NCBI GenBank assembly: GCA_003864495.1
Contig: PEDN01001362.1
Location: 124,001-188,000 of the forward strand
Direction: 5' to 3'
Source of the DNA: Nemopilema nomurai
Taxonomy: Eukaryota > Cnidaria > Scyphozoa > Rhizostomeae > Rhizostomatidae
Length of the DNA: 64,000 nt
Of the stretch, positions 38,601 through 62,207 are shown piece after piece (within the stretch, counting starts at the first letter, position 1; the number at the start of each line of letters is the position of its first letter). A program made the translations under genes and the position numbers. The notes beneath the pieces are model-generated. The model had not been told where the DNA came from and made no database searches. It was given only the letters and a program-made list of their open reading frames with translations.

Positions 38601-41600
38601 AAGTCGGAAATCGCATCTTGCAGCTACGAGGCTCGAAGCAGAGGTGTCCGTAATGGAATGTTCCTTGGTACTGCCCGGAAAATGTGTCCAGAGCTGATAT
38701 GTGTGCCGTATTACTTTGAAAGCTACAGAACTGTTTCGCAGAAGTTTTATGAAATACTCGTGTCTTACACAAGTGAGATCGAGGCAGTAAGCTGCGACGA
38801 AGCCTTACTTGATGTAACCGATTTGGTTTCGGGGGGTATGGTCTTATCCCTTTTTGTTTCCTGTGATTTGTTCGTTCTTTAAGATCGTTTTGTTGCCACA
38901 TGAACGTTAACATTGGACTAGTATTACAAGACTCTGATTAGACTCAGATTACGAGAGACTGCAAAAGCAGCTTCCAGTGACGTTCCATTATTGGGCTTGT
39001 TATCTCGCTATTATATCATGTTATTTCATACAATCTTTTATGCGCAACTGTCCTATCAACACAAGTTGGCGATTACGACTTCAAACAATCTTTTTTCTAG
39101 ATAAAAAAAACGTTGTGCAGGGGATCGTGCTTTGGGAATCTACTAATCTTTTAGCAATTCCTTCTATCTTCTTCTGGACACAAAAATTGTGGTGTTCATT
39201 CTGGTGCTTTTTGACGCGAAAGTAAAAGAAAACCTCTATTGCATAACGTAGCCCGGCCATGTCAATATAAACCTAGCTTCTAGTAATGAGATCTTAATGA
39301 TTATTTTAATTAGCCTTCCGAGGGCTTTGCACGACTCTTGGTTGGCCTTTGTGAAGGAGTTTGTCACAGTCTGTCACATTGCGTCCCCAGAAAGGACAGT
39401 TATGGACCTGGCATCCAAGATGCGGGCAGACATTCTGAAGCAGACGGGGTGCTCCGCTTCAGCCGGTATTGCATCAAACATTCTCCTGGCAAGAATGGCA
39501 ACAAGAAAAGCCAAGCCAGACGGCCAGTTTCATTTGCAGAAGAATGATGTGCTTGATTTTGTTGGTACGATGTCCTTTTTTCCTATCTAAGTGTCGGTCT
39601 TTCAATTTGCTCTTTTTCTCTGCCTTTTTTACCAGATGATTCGCAAGATTTATATGGGCTTTCCCAAGCACTCGTAGCCAAAAGTGAGCACAGGATTGAG
39701 TGCTCGGTCGGTTTCACATGGAAGTACCAGAAAATCTTTTGTCTATGAACAGTGAAGAAAGTGATAAAATTGCTAACTCAAAAAGCGTTTCCACAAGAAT
39801 CCATTCCTCTCACTTTCCCTCAAATTTGTTTTTAGTAATCTTTAGCCAAGTGCGATTTTGTTTCAATTTTGCACGTGATACTGACGAGTAGCAACTGGCC
39901 AATCAGCTGCGGGCTCAGTTCAATCTCAACGTACCAATACTTTGATTTGATATAGCAGCTTATTTGACCATTGGTAAACAGAATTATGAGCTATAAAAAC
40001 AAAACATAACCTTTTTAAATGATTTTCAGGTGAGCAGAAAGTATCCGACTTGCCTGGCGTTGGCTACTCGATGCAGACAAAGCTACTGGCTATTGGTGCG
40101 AATACTTGTGCTGAATTGAGGCTGATCTCGCTGCAGAAACTGAAAGAAAAATTTGGACCAAAGACAGGCCAATCTTTGTACAATAATTGTCGGGGTATCG
40201 ATGAGAGACAGCTAAAAACAGACCATGAAAGGCAGAGTGTTTCTGCGGAAATCAATTACGGAATTCGATTTGTCGAGGTAAGCCTATCTCTCTTTAGCTA
40301 GTGCCTGGAAATTCTACAAGTCATATGAAGTTAAGATTGGATATTGTTGAAATTTTGACAGGCATACAGGGCCTTTAATAGCGGATGAAATGAGCTTTTT
40401 CTTTTTCTTCGTTGAAGGACCAGGAAGCAAATGCTTTTCTGTTTGAGTTGGCAAAGGAAGTGGGAGAACGATTGCAGGCGATTGAAATGAAAGGAAGCCA
40501 CCTCACTCTAAAGGTATTGGAGAGTTTCTTGACGCTCACTAAGCATTTCCCATTCTATTTGGTTCCTTTACTCAACTCCGTTTCATGTTTTTAAACTGTT
40601 TTCTTTTACATATAATCTTCATTTTGAGAAGAAAAACCAAATGTTCTTTTTTAAATTCTTAAGTATTACTAAGCTTTACGCGTTACCAAAGAGTTTCCAG
40701 ATGCATCATCAATAAGTTTGGATTATAGCTAGAAAGATGATTTTATGTTACATGGTGCATGTTTTTTCATTTTAAGCTGATGATAAGAAAGAAAGGAGCA
40801 CCAGAGTCAGCGAAACACATGGGTCATGGTATTTGCGACAATGCGTCGAAATCTACAACCGTAACCCAGGCAACGGATAATGCTGACATCATTGGCAAAG
40901 AGACCGTTCATTTACTGCAGCAGTTTAAAATCGTTGCAAGTGATATTAGAGGCATGGGAATACAAGTGAGTGTTGTGTTGTATCTACTTTCTTATGGCTT
41001 TACGTTCGATTCTTATGGCTTTTCTCTTTAAGCTGGGGGAGGTGGTGGCTACCGGAGGAGGTCTTAGCTGCTTGGGGAGGTGGTGGCTGCTGGGGGGGTG
41101 AAAGTGGTGGCTGCTGGGGAGACAGTGGTGGCTGCTGGGGGGAAGGTGGTGGCTGCTGGGGGAAGTGGTGGCTGCTGGGGGGAAAGTGGTGGCTGCTGGG
41201 GAGAAAGTGGTGGCTGCTGGGGAGAAAGTGGTGGCTGCTTGGGGGAAGGTGGTGGCTGCTGGAGGAAGGTGGTGATTGCCGGGACGATGTGGTGGCTGCC
41301 AGGGGGAGGTCTTAGCTGCTTGGGGAGGTGGTGACTTTACGCCAAAACCAACAATTTTCTTGTATGTTGTTGTTTCTCAGAGAACCCGCATCCAATTTTT
41401 TCAACCTATATTCTGCATATAGAACATGAGCTCTGAAATATGTTGAATCAATAAGCAAAGACTAGTTTTTGTAGTTTGTCGCAGTAGATTGGATTATAGC
41501 TAGAAAAATGATTTATGCTACATGGTGCATGTTTTGTCACTTTGAGCTGATGGTAAGAAAGAAATGTCTCATTTACTAAGGTATCTACTCTGTGCTGTTG

Positions 41601-44582
41601 TGTCAATTGACTTTTTCCTATGACTATCCAGGTACCCTCTGTGTTCTAGAATTCATGCAGAGCAACTCTGATGGAATATGAAGTAAGGAAGGGGGGAGTA
41701 ACCATTTTAATCAGGGTAGTACCAATTCGTGTTAGCCCAGCGTTTTTTCGCTTCCACAGGTTAGCAAACTGGTAAATTCGAAGTCTGCATCCAAATCTCT
41801 GAGGACAATAGACTTTGGTAACCAAACGAAAACTAAGTGTATTGCTCCAATGATTCTTGATGAGATATCGGATGCCGCTCCCAAAGAACTCGAGAGTCAC
41901 TCACTTGAAAGTAAGCAAATATCAAAGTCACAAAGCTCGAAGAGTAAAGTGCCGGCGAAAAGGGGCAGAAAGGCAAAGCTTGCGGACAGAAATACGATGA
42001 ACTTGTCGAGGTTTGTCACGAAAGTTTCACTACAAGATGCCGTGAGGAATGGACTTGATGCGAGAAACTTGCAAAATTCCGATGACCCACCTCTGCCAAC
42101 GTTGGATGCATCTCCTACGAAAGCACGCCCCGCCCCAAGAACAAATAGGGTCGATTTACCACCGTTATCAGAAATAGACCCCGCTGTTTTTTATGAATTG
42201 CCTGAAGATGTGCGAAGGAGCATCGCCGAGGCGTACAAGCAGCGGAACGAGGTACTAGACGTTGCACCGTGCAGTTATGAAATGGCGCGAAGCAACAAAC
42301 GTCCAGAAGTGAACTTCTCTGTTAGATCTGAAACGGAGGCTGTAGGATCCGATTCTCATGAACCAGAGCGAGGCTTTCTCGTACCTGAATCAGTTTCAAA
42401 GAGCGAGCACCGGTTACGGAGCAATGATTCTGCTTATCCGAAGCCTGTTGGTGGAGCGATAATTGAAAATAAAAATGGGCCTAACATGGCTGACGTAGAA
42501 GATGGCGGTGATAACGGTACTAGAGCTGAAGAGAGTAACGATGACCCATCAGCTGGTACAGAAAATTACCCGTCAAGGGAAGGAGTAGATGGCAGTGACC
42601 CGGTAATGACTTTTGCTGAGGTTGACCCTGATGTACTAAAGGCCTTACCCCCGCATATACGGGAGGAAGTGTTGCAAAGTTTTAAACTAGAGCAAAGACG
42701 ATCCCTGAGAAGTGATAGAAGAGGCCAACTCCAAAGCAAAGAAAAGGACGCCACACATGGAGTTTTACCAAAGGTAATGGGCCTAGGTGCCAAAGAGACT
42801 TGTCGAGGAATGAAGAAGAAGGTTGATAGGCGTAAAATTCAATTTGAGAAGAGGAAAGCTGGGACATCAGAGAAACCAAAGGCGTATGCAGCATCAGCAT
42901 CTAAGGAAATCGTCCCGATCCGGCCTGATTCTATTGGCAGTCACTCGGAGAGGAGTAAGAAGGAAATGGTAGATTCCGTCATTGGGGAATCTGATCTAAA
43001 TGTACCTAAATGCAACTCCAGTATTGCTGCAGTGGTAAGAATGAATTTATAAATTGAAATATGTTAATGGTGGATGAGATCATTAGTAAATGCTGAATTG
43101 GATACTCCGCTCTCACTGACCACACTAGAAAATATCTGATTTTTAAAAAGAGTTTATTACCCTAATTGATAATATACTAACTTTTTTCTTGTTAGTTCTA
43201 TATGGCAAATATGCATTGCACTGCCCATACAAGAATCTTTATAGTCATTAAACCCATCTTCTTCAATGGTTACTTTTGATAGTCAAGAATGAAGTCAAGT
43301 GGAGACAATGTTCCTTGAATTCTGCTAAATTATGCGTCTTTATATAGGAATTCCCGTTGTTGAGCGGTGAAAGTGACCATAAGCAAGTGAAGGATTTGAC
43401 AAAGGCCTGGCTTCTGTCAACCGATGGTACGGTATTTTCTATGTGCCTGATGGTAATAGTTTTGTTTATCGTTTACCGTGTTGAAAGACATAGGGGGCAG
43501 TCTCAACGCAAAAAAGGATCCTTAGAGACACAAACAGTACAACATTAGCAATTCAATGCATGAAGTGTGCCCCTAGCTCCAAAATGTATTGTTTTTGTCG
43601 TGGTGTAGTTTTCGCGCCACTTGCTTTGACTAATCGTTCCGGATAGGCCAGCAATGACGTATGGAGACTTGTCTCGCCCCAGACCCCATCAAGGCCATTG
43701 GCAGACCGGATTTTGTGTTAAGTAATGTTCCATGAAATATTCACAGTGACTCCGAATTGGGAACTGGACTTGAAGCAATATCAACACGTCATATAATTTC
43801 AGTCCACTTAAATGTGGAAATTTAAAGCAAATGTGGATATATTTTATGATGTTTAGTGTTGCCTATCGAGTTCTGTTAAGCTTTAATTTACCGTTCTTGA
43901 ATACTAATCGTAGCTATTTGTCTTGATTTAGATCCCTTGGTGGAAGATGTTGAGGAATTCACTTCGTACTTAGAGAAACTTCTCGGCTGCCTTTGCATGG
44001 AGCAGGCCTTCCAATTATTAAAGATGTTGAAAAGGTATTTGGTATTTGAGTGAAACAGGCTGAATTCTGAAACTCAATCCAGTAATGTGGTCAGCCACTT
44101 CTATTTCAAGCATCCTTAAAACTCCATTTTTGCATTGAATCAAAACCATTTCCTGAATTTTTGTGTTTGAATTTGAATAAAATTAGAGGGTCGAAATAGA
44201 GAAATTACCCCGTTGACGCGGCTGTAAAATTCATCCATTCAATTGGTCAGGCTATTTCCCTATATGAATTCTTCGTTCCTTGCTATCCCATATTTAATGA
44301 GGGTACCTGTGGCTGCGTATGTGCGTCCTTTTTTATATCAACTTATTTGCAAGTCAGCTAAGACCTAAACAGATGTTAAAGTACAACAGCCATTGTTTAA
44401 GCAGGAATAGAAACGAATCTAGGTCCAACCTTTTGATGATTTAGTCACATGACAAATAAGCATTGTCTATTAACCGTAGGTTCTCAGGCAAGTCGGACCA
44501 ATGGACAATGAATTGGGGATACATCAGCGATAGGGTGCAAACCTTGGTCGAAAACCGGTACGGTGGGACATTGTCCTTATAA
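35620..44582 (+). CDS. REV1: REV1, Y-family translesion DNA polymerase (deoxycytidyl transferase), complete, 15 coding exons
   Basis: Role: inserts dC opposite abasic sites and damaged G, and scaffolds other translesion polymerases in the nucleus. Exons: 35620-35736, 35905-35984, 36175-36221, 36507-36636, 36898-36936, 37363-38168, 38572-38835, 39391-39564, 40030-40277, 40418-40513, 40777-40965, 41760-43034, 43348-43426, 43932-44034, 44480-44582; 1249 residues against 1251 in human. Order: N-terminal DDGWGGESW; BRCT (about 66-150, GVCIFVNGYT, HIIATNLPDSKIKQL, HPDWILES); N-digit (FYSNSRLHHLSMW); polymerase core with MHIDLDSFFVSV (D378, D380) and SCDEALLDV (D482, E483), NILLARMATRKAKPDGQ, VSDLPGVGYSM, SVSAEINYGIRF; two ubiquitin-binding motifs (EIDPAVFYELP near 868, EVDPDVLKALP near 1018); C-terminal partner-binding domain ending TLVENRYGGTLSL. 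An in-frame TGA 27 bases before the ATG supports the start. All catalytic carboxylates are present. The junction into exon 8 at 39391 is the least certain. Confidence 0.96.
38240..38345. repeat. Degenerate ATC/ATA trinucleotide tract in a REV1 intron
   Basis: Roughly 100 bp rich in ATCATC, AATAAT and CAATC units in the intron after the exon ending at 38168. It is low-complexity sequence. Confidence 0.6.
41036..41340. repeat. G-rich minisatellite (about 21-bp unit, around 12 copies) in a REV1 intron
   Basis: The unit is about GTGGTGGCTGCTGGGGGGAAA, with variation in length and in the last third. A longer flank (GGTCTTAGCTGCTTGGGG) occurs at both ends, near 41060 and 41308, suggesting higher-order duplication. 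Closely spaced runs of four or more G on the + (transcribed-sense) strand could form G-quadruplexes. It is open in one frame only because the repeat lacks stops; I do not read it as coding. Confidence 0.9.
41491..41569 (+). repeat. Duplicated copy of a REV1 intron/exon boundary
   Basis: This segment closely matches 40720-40796, which spans the acceptor and the first bases of the REV1 exon at 40777. Shared pieces include GGATTATAGCTAGAAA, ACATGGTGCATGTTTT and GCTGATG-TAAGAAAGAAA. The copy retains an AG at the corresponding acceptor position (TTTGAG for TTTAAG) but diverges after about 22 exon bases, so it is a decayed partial exon duplicate. Confidence 0.85.
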
Positions 44583-47500
44583 ATAACCACTGGGAAAGCA
44601 ATAAGATTTATTTGACTCCTTTACCATCCCATATGCCCCAACTAACTCCCACTCACCTACTTGGGGTATTCGAAAATGAACTAACGCATGGGGAAGTTCA
44701 TTTTATAATGTCATTAATGGCTTATGGAATGTCATGTCACTTTTAAGTTAGGCAAAAGGGAATCGATGTAGCCTACAATGATGTTTTCTAAAGAGATCTT
44801 ATTAATGCTGTTACTTTTTTGCCCTTCCGAACCCCAACCGCAGCAGCGAGATTGTACGCTTAATGACGTCATAACCAATCTGTTTTGTCCCAGTCCCTGG
44901 AAAGGCTTTTGACCGGCCAACCCCAAACTCTCCCTCGAGTAATAAAAGAGGATCAACTTTTTATAGCACAACTAATTGTGTCATTCAAGCTAATTTGTCA
45001 AGCTCATTTGCTCTATAAGACAATCATATTTAGTGTTTATTGTTAGTAAATCGTTTGTAATATTGTCAGAATTATGCTTAAATGCTTTATATTGCAATTT
45101 TGAAAGAAAATCTTAGATAACGCGATTTGCTTGCGCATTTCCCAAATCCGGTTACCTTAAGACATTTTAAAGAAATTTATCTCGTTCTTTCCTGACACGA
45201 AGTTAAATGAATTTATGCTTTTGTATTTGACACACGCTCATTCTGCCACCCTCTGCGGGGTTTTTCTTAAGCCTTTACAGTGGGACTTGGCTATGAAGGC
45301 ACAAAAGTGCAATGACATTATGCAAGGAACATTATTAGGTCACTTATTTAGGCCATTGTTGTTTGTTTTCCATATTCAAACGTGCAGAAAAGTAGATAGC
45401 CTTTCCTCCAAAGAAGTGTAGACAAATAATTTTGACACCCTAGGTTACAGAATTTGTGGAAATCCAAATAAAAATGTCTGCCAGTAAAAGAATCAAAATT
45501 GTCTTAAAGAGGGGAATCAACCCTTGTGACTGTAAGAATGCTCCTTTGAAAGTCCAGAAGTCTTGGGTGGCATTGATGCTATTTGCCGTTTGAACTTATC
45601 AGTTTGAGAAGAAAATATATAGGCTGTTTTTAAGGATCGACAAGCAACGAAATTATGGTTACATGGGTGCATTCTCGGATATGTTTAGATCCCGGGGGCT
45701 GCCACTGTAAATAACTGCAAGGCTTTGTTGCTAGTTGTAGCATACTATCATGCATCTTCTTGGTTGCCTCTCTGCCCCCTGATTTTAAATTTGAAGCACA
45801 GTTTTTTCCCAGCTACTTTGGTTCATTTCGATGCTACATTTTGAACTTTCAAAATCTCTCATTCTCATATTTCTTTTGTTTGGTAACTATCACATTCGCC
45901 CTTAAGACCAAACAGATGTGGAATTGCATTTACAATGATTTGATGATTGTTTTCATAATATTTTAGCTACGCTGATTGGCACAAGAACATCATGTATTGT
46001 TATAACTGCGGCTACATAATGCTTAATCTTAATGTTTACATTTTTAGGTTAAAACAGGTAAATATTAGAGTAAATATTGTTAAAACATGATCTGTTTTGT
46101 TAATGTTTGTTGAAAAAGTTGCGCTTTATTGATAACAAAAATTGAATAATACACTATATTCTTAAGGATTCAGCTATTTAATTTTTTGTAAATAAATGAG
46201 CAACATTTTCTATATGTTTCTTAGTGTCCTTTTTCTTTGGTGTCCTTATCTTCAAAGAATTCAAATCTCCTCTAGGCGACCAATATTAATTTCTCTGCTG
46301 GCCCGTATAAAAATTTCAATCATTGCATGTTTTCTGTTTCGCATGGCATACCCGACACAATGTCCAGAATTTCGCAGTCCCCAAAAGCTCAAGGCCTGTT
46401 TAAGGTTGAGTGACTGGGATTACTAACACTATTTGTCTTTAGATCCTTGTTTTTATTGGATCTATCAAATTCATCCTTTCCTGCTTAACTTTGGTCGTTG
46501 CAGAATCGCCTGAATTGCCTGAAAGAGGCTATAAGTCTGTTTTAAGAGGCTATAAGCATTGAGTCATGGTAAATAGCGGTTTTCCACGGGCTGTTGTCTG
46601 TTTTCATGTGATAAATTGGCTTTCATGTGGTCAGACATCAACATGGTAAAACATCATGTGTGCAGTTTGCATGACAGCCAATCAGATTAACGGAGCTATC
46701 ATCAATGATCATTTTTGCAATTCGGGTATACGCTTTCCATTTATCATGACTCAATGCCTTTTAATATCAGACTTCCGGACGAACCCACCGGGCATGACTC
46801 CAACACGACACCCGTGGTATCTTTGTGCGAGCATCACTTTTCAGCATTTTTTCTTTTTCTTCAGGGGTTACTAAGCCTGTCGACTTAACAAATAGCATAC
46901 ATTGTGTTTTTAAGGTCAGGCAAGGTGCAATCACGGTTAACAGACATGAGAGGCTCATTTGATCTTGGTTTTTCTTTAGCTTGGCATATTTTAAACCGAA
47001 GGAATGCATGCAAAACAACCATTGTTTTGGGACTATGCTAGTTCATCCTTACTTGCTAGGAGCAAATTGGAAGCTCCAAGATTTTGGATTTCTTGACATC
47101 AAGAATCTAACCATCAATGGGAATGTTTATAGGAATGTGATACATAAGCTTAAACTAGTTTTTGCTCGACTCTGAAACTTTAGATTCCCTGTTCAAAGGT
47201 CTCTTTTGTATTTTTGCAAACGGTTCCTTTAATTTAAAGCTATTTTCAACAAAGTGCTAATAAAAGCAAATGTGCAAGCTGGATAGATAATCAAGACATT
47301 TCATTCAAAAAAGATTCGATAAAAAGCATTATTATGCGCCGAAGTACATCATAATATACATTATATACATTAAATAAACTATTATATATTGAATATTTAA
47401 ATGTTTTAAATACACAAATGCATTGAAATTACAAATTTGAGTGCAAATACTGCTTGTTTTTCCTTGCAAATATATTATTTTGCAAAACTCGTGAAAGATC

Positions 47501-47951
47501 CTGTTATGAACAGAGACGCCCTGGGTTCTCAGAAGTGACGCGACCGTCATCTGGCGAAGACTGGGCACCACTAGTCAATGTATGTACTTTCGGTATTTTT
47601 ATAGTTGGGAATGACAAGGAGTGGTAAATGCAATACAAAAACGAGACGAAGTAACTTCTTATAGCTCGGATTAACTTTAACATTTCAAGACTAAATGGAT
47701 GCTTGACAGTTGAAATCAACGCCAACACGAACATCCGATGACGAACGGCTAGGCCGTGTTGTCAAACCAAATTGAAGAGTCCTGGTGGCGGACAAAAAAC
47801 CGTGGATTGCAATAGATATATTTATATACGACCTCTGATGTCTTGAAATGACTCCTTTCTTTAGTTAAAAGGTAGTATCATCGATGTTTTTACGATGCCA
47901 AACTGAAAGGATTCTGCAGATAACTGGGTCTTAACGAGTATAAAAACATTG
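44583..47951. other. Intergenic interval between REV1 and the Eph receptor
   Basis: I see no supportable gene. The left end should be REV1 3' UTR with a candidate AATAAA at 44941-44946. The rest is A+T-rich, with short open frames lacking domain content. The Eph promoter must lie toward the right end, but no clear core element can be assigned. Confidence 0.55.
44941..44946 (+). promoter_or_regulatory. Candidate poly(A) signal AATAAA of REV1
   Basis: A canonical hexamer about 360 bases beyond the REV1 TAA. Plausible by position only. Confidence 0.3.
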
Positions 47952-59603
<11,652 letters not shown>

Positions 59604-59621
59604 CCGTCAGAACCTGCTTCT

Positions 59622-59870
59622 TGTCGTGTCGTGTCGTAAATTGTGTTGTCGAGTCGTGTCGTAACTTATGTTGTCGTGTCATGTAGTGTCGCGTCGTTTC
59701 TTGTGTTGTCGTGTAGTGTCAAGTCGTGCCAAGTCATGACGTGTCAAGTCGTGTCGTACTGTGTCGTGTCATGTCTTTTCTTGTGTTGTCGTGTCAAGTC
59801 GTGTCGAGTCGTGTCTTTCTTTTCTTGCTTTGTCTTGTTTTGTCTTGTCTTATCCAACCTTGTCTTTGTC
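59622..59870. repeat. Degenerate pentamer repeat (TGTCG and variants) just after the Eph stop codon
   Basis: About 250 bp of TGTCG, TGTCA, AGTCG and TTGTC units begins some 20 bases after the TAA at 59601-59603, probably within the 3' UTR. Open frames through it are artefacts of the repeat. Confidence 0.9.
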
Positions 59871-61824
59871 AAATGTCCTATATAGTTCACTCCGGATGGT
59901 GCCCAGAGTACTTCATAATATGAACATAATGTATATAGAAATTATTTTTATTTAGCAAGATTATTTTGTAAACATAACACCATGAGGCCAATGACACATC
60001 AAAAAGCTAGCCCCATTTTAAAAACGTCGGCGTTATAGTATTCGACCAGCCATCTGACTCCATTGCCGTAAGAATTACACTGACTAGAAGTACAGCATAG
60101 GATCACAGCCCCCGAAACATTTGCCGAAAACAGATCTCAACCACTCTGGTACACTCACAAGGAAATTGCGTTACTAGGTCACATGTAAATGCGACATAAG
60201 GTTTCGCTTTCAACATCAAGGAAGCAAGAGATAGGCAATCATGGTAATCAGGATCACAAAGCAATATTCCAACACTTTAAAAGAACCTGGAATTGTCTTT
60301 TATCTTGTCATGGACTCCAATTGCTTGTACTAGTATTGTGAACATTTTGATATAAGCCGACCCGCGCAAATCTACCAGCATCTTTGATCCAGTCCTCTTC
60401 TGTCCACGCGCTTTTTTCTGCTCATGTATTATACCATGGCATCTTGCTTACATTCACCCACCATACAGCAACCCCCGGCCATAGTTCTGACCTTTCAATA
60501 TCAATTGTCTTCAGAAGGTGATTGGTTGGCCAGCCGATGGTTTTATCGCATTCACCAAGCAACGGAACCCTCGGCCCCCGGTTTATGTATGACGACCCTT
60601 CCTCTAATATGTAATGATATTTAAAGCTCGATTATTAAAGAGCTTTGTAATCGATATTAACTGTTGATATTTCTCGTTAGTTTTTAGTATTCTCTTAGTC
60701 TACGGTAGTCTCGTAGTACTCCATGCTGGGACAGAGTCCCGTCTTGATTCAGGGACTTGTTAGTGGTACCTTTCTGAAAGCTAGTCACATCTGTAAATTC
60801 AAGTGTATGTATTGGTACTTGGGTGATCTTTAGTTGAACTGTTTTGAGCCAGAAAACTATGAAGACTCGGTGAATAGAGTGACTGTTAGGCAATCATCTT
60901 ATTCACACAGATCCTCTACTTGTGCTGGTAAAGAGGAAATGGGGAGGGGGAGTTGGGGGTCAGCGGCCAACCCTACCAGCTTCAGGTTTTATGTTCATAT
61001 TTTTGTTAGACTTCATAATTAATTCTCTGGACTGTTAGCGGTATATTTCCCGACAATAACTCTTCACAAGGCACTCCAAGTATCGCGAAACAGGCCTTCT
61101 TTGCTGAAATCCATGATCTCTTCCCTTGATCGAAACCTTTTCTAAGTCACTCTGGTATCCATTTTTGAAAGCACGATATCTCATTCTTGAACAATGAAAG
61201 CTTCTTATGTCGTTTATCAACATCTTGTTAAGGTAGTTTTTACTTGATCATATTTTCCCTTAGCAGATTAGAACCCGCGTCTCCAGATTTCCCAAACGTA
61301 TTACACTCCACTATGTTCCAAGGTGCCTTTATTTTTGTTACAAAGAAGTGATTTGGTCTTTCTTTTGTTTTTAAATCGAGGTGATAGCAATGAGAAATGC
61401 TGCTTGTTGAATAATTTAGAAAAACAGTATACGAACTTCAGATGATAGTGTTTATTAAAAGTCACTGAAATTCCCATAAACAGAGTCACCAACCTTAACC
61501 GTAGTATAAATAGTTTACCTTTGTATAGTTGATATTAATAAATCATAGAATTTTAAACTCGTTTTTTCTATGCTAAGTGAACCATGTAAATTGCTATGTG
61601 CCGATGCTTTGTTTTAACATGTCGCGCTGCAATCTTTTCTGTCTCAGACTTTCAATTCATCAATGGTCATAAATGCTTCGCCGCATAACCCTGGTATCCT
61701 TAAGACGTAGCAAAATAGAATTGTTATTAAAAAATTACTTTATACTCTTTTTACATTTTTTGGATTGTTTTAAAGAACCCTTTGCGTGCGTCCTAAAACA
61801 AGGAGATTCGTTGACTTAAGCACG

Positions 61825-61907
61825 GTTTACACATGCAACTTTTCATATGCAACTTCATGCAACTTGTCGCACTAACACGATGAGACAGAAAAGTTGCATG
61901 TGTAAAC
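61825..61907. repeat. Perfect 20-bp inverted repeat with 43-bp spacer
   Basis: 61825-61844 is the exact reverse complement of 61888-61907. Both arms carry GTTTACACATGCAAC. It lies at the left end of the Harbinger-like remnant and could fold as a hairpin or mark a nested solo end. Confidence 0.9.
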
Positions 61908-62108
61908 GGACATGCGACCTACTGCAACTTTCATTTTGCAACCTACTGCAACTTACTGCAACCTGCAACTAATTTAGGATCAAGATCCTATTTTCCGGTG
62001 AAGTTGCAATAGGTTGCAGGTCACTGGCCAATGAAAATACTACAAAGTATCATGTGATTTTTACGCTGTGTTGTGATCATGGGTTTCCTGGCGACGACTC
62101 AATTCAAA

Positions 62109-62207
62109 ATGGCGAAGTCGATCAAGTTCGAATGGTCATCCGAGGCAGAAAACACGTTAGTTGAAAATCTCGAGAGGTACCCGTGCCTCTATAACACAAA
62201 ATTTGCA
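62109..62207 (+). pseudogene. Truncated MADF-domain reading frame of a transposon
   Basis: About 33 codons from ATG: MAKSIKFEWSSEAENT, then LVENLERYPCLYNTK. The Trp and the spaced PCLY pattern fit helix 1 and 2 of a MADF domain. The C-terminal half is missing and the sequence after about 62207 is the repeat edge. The similarity is recalled from the family rather than aligned. Confidence 0.5.

Noticed and set aside
41080..41334. Open frame of 84 codons rich in Gly, Trp and Ala through the REV1 intron minisatellite
   Set aside because: It is open only because the repeat unit lacks stops; it lies between two well-defined REV1 exons and has no splice support.
44035..44053. Ending REV1 at the TGA at 44051
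   Set aside because: Splicing from 44034 to 44480 restores a full C-terminal domain matching human REV1; the short ending is kept only as a possible retained-intron form.
47938..47944. TATAAAA just before the Eph start codon as a TATA box
   Set aside because: It is only about ten bases before the ATG, too close to direct a transcript containing that ATG.
59643..59955. Overlapping Val/Ser/Cys-rich open frames after the Eph stop
   Set aside because: They are translations of the degenerate TGTCG repeat in several frames.
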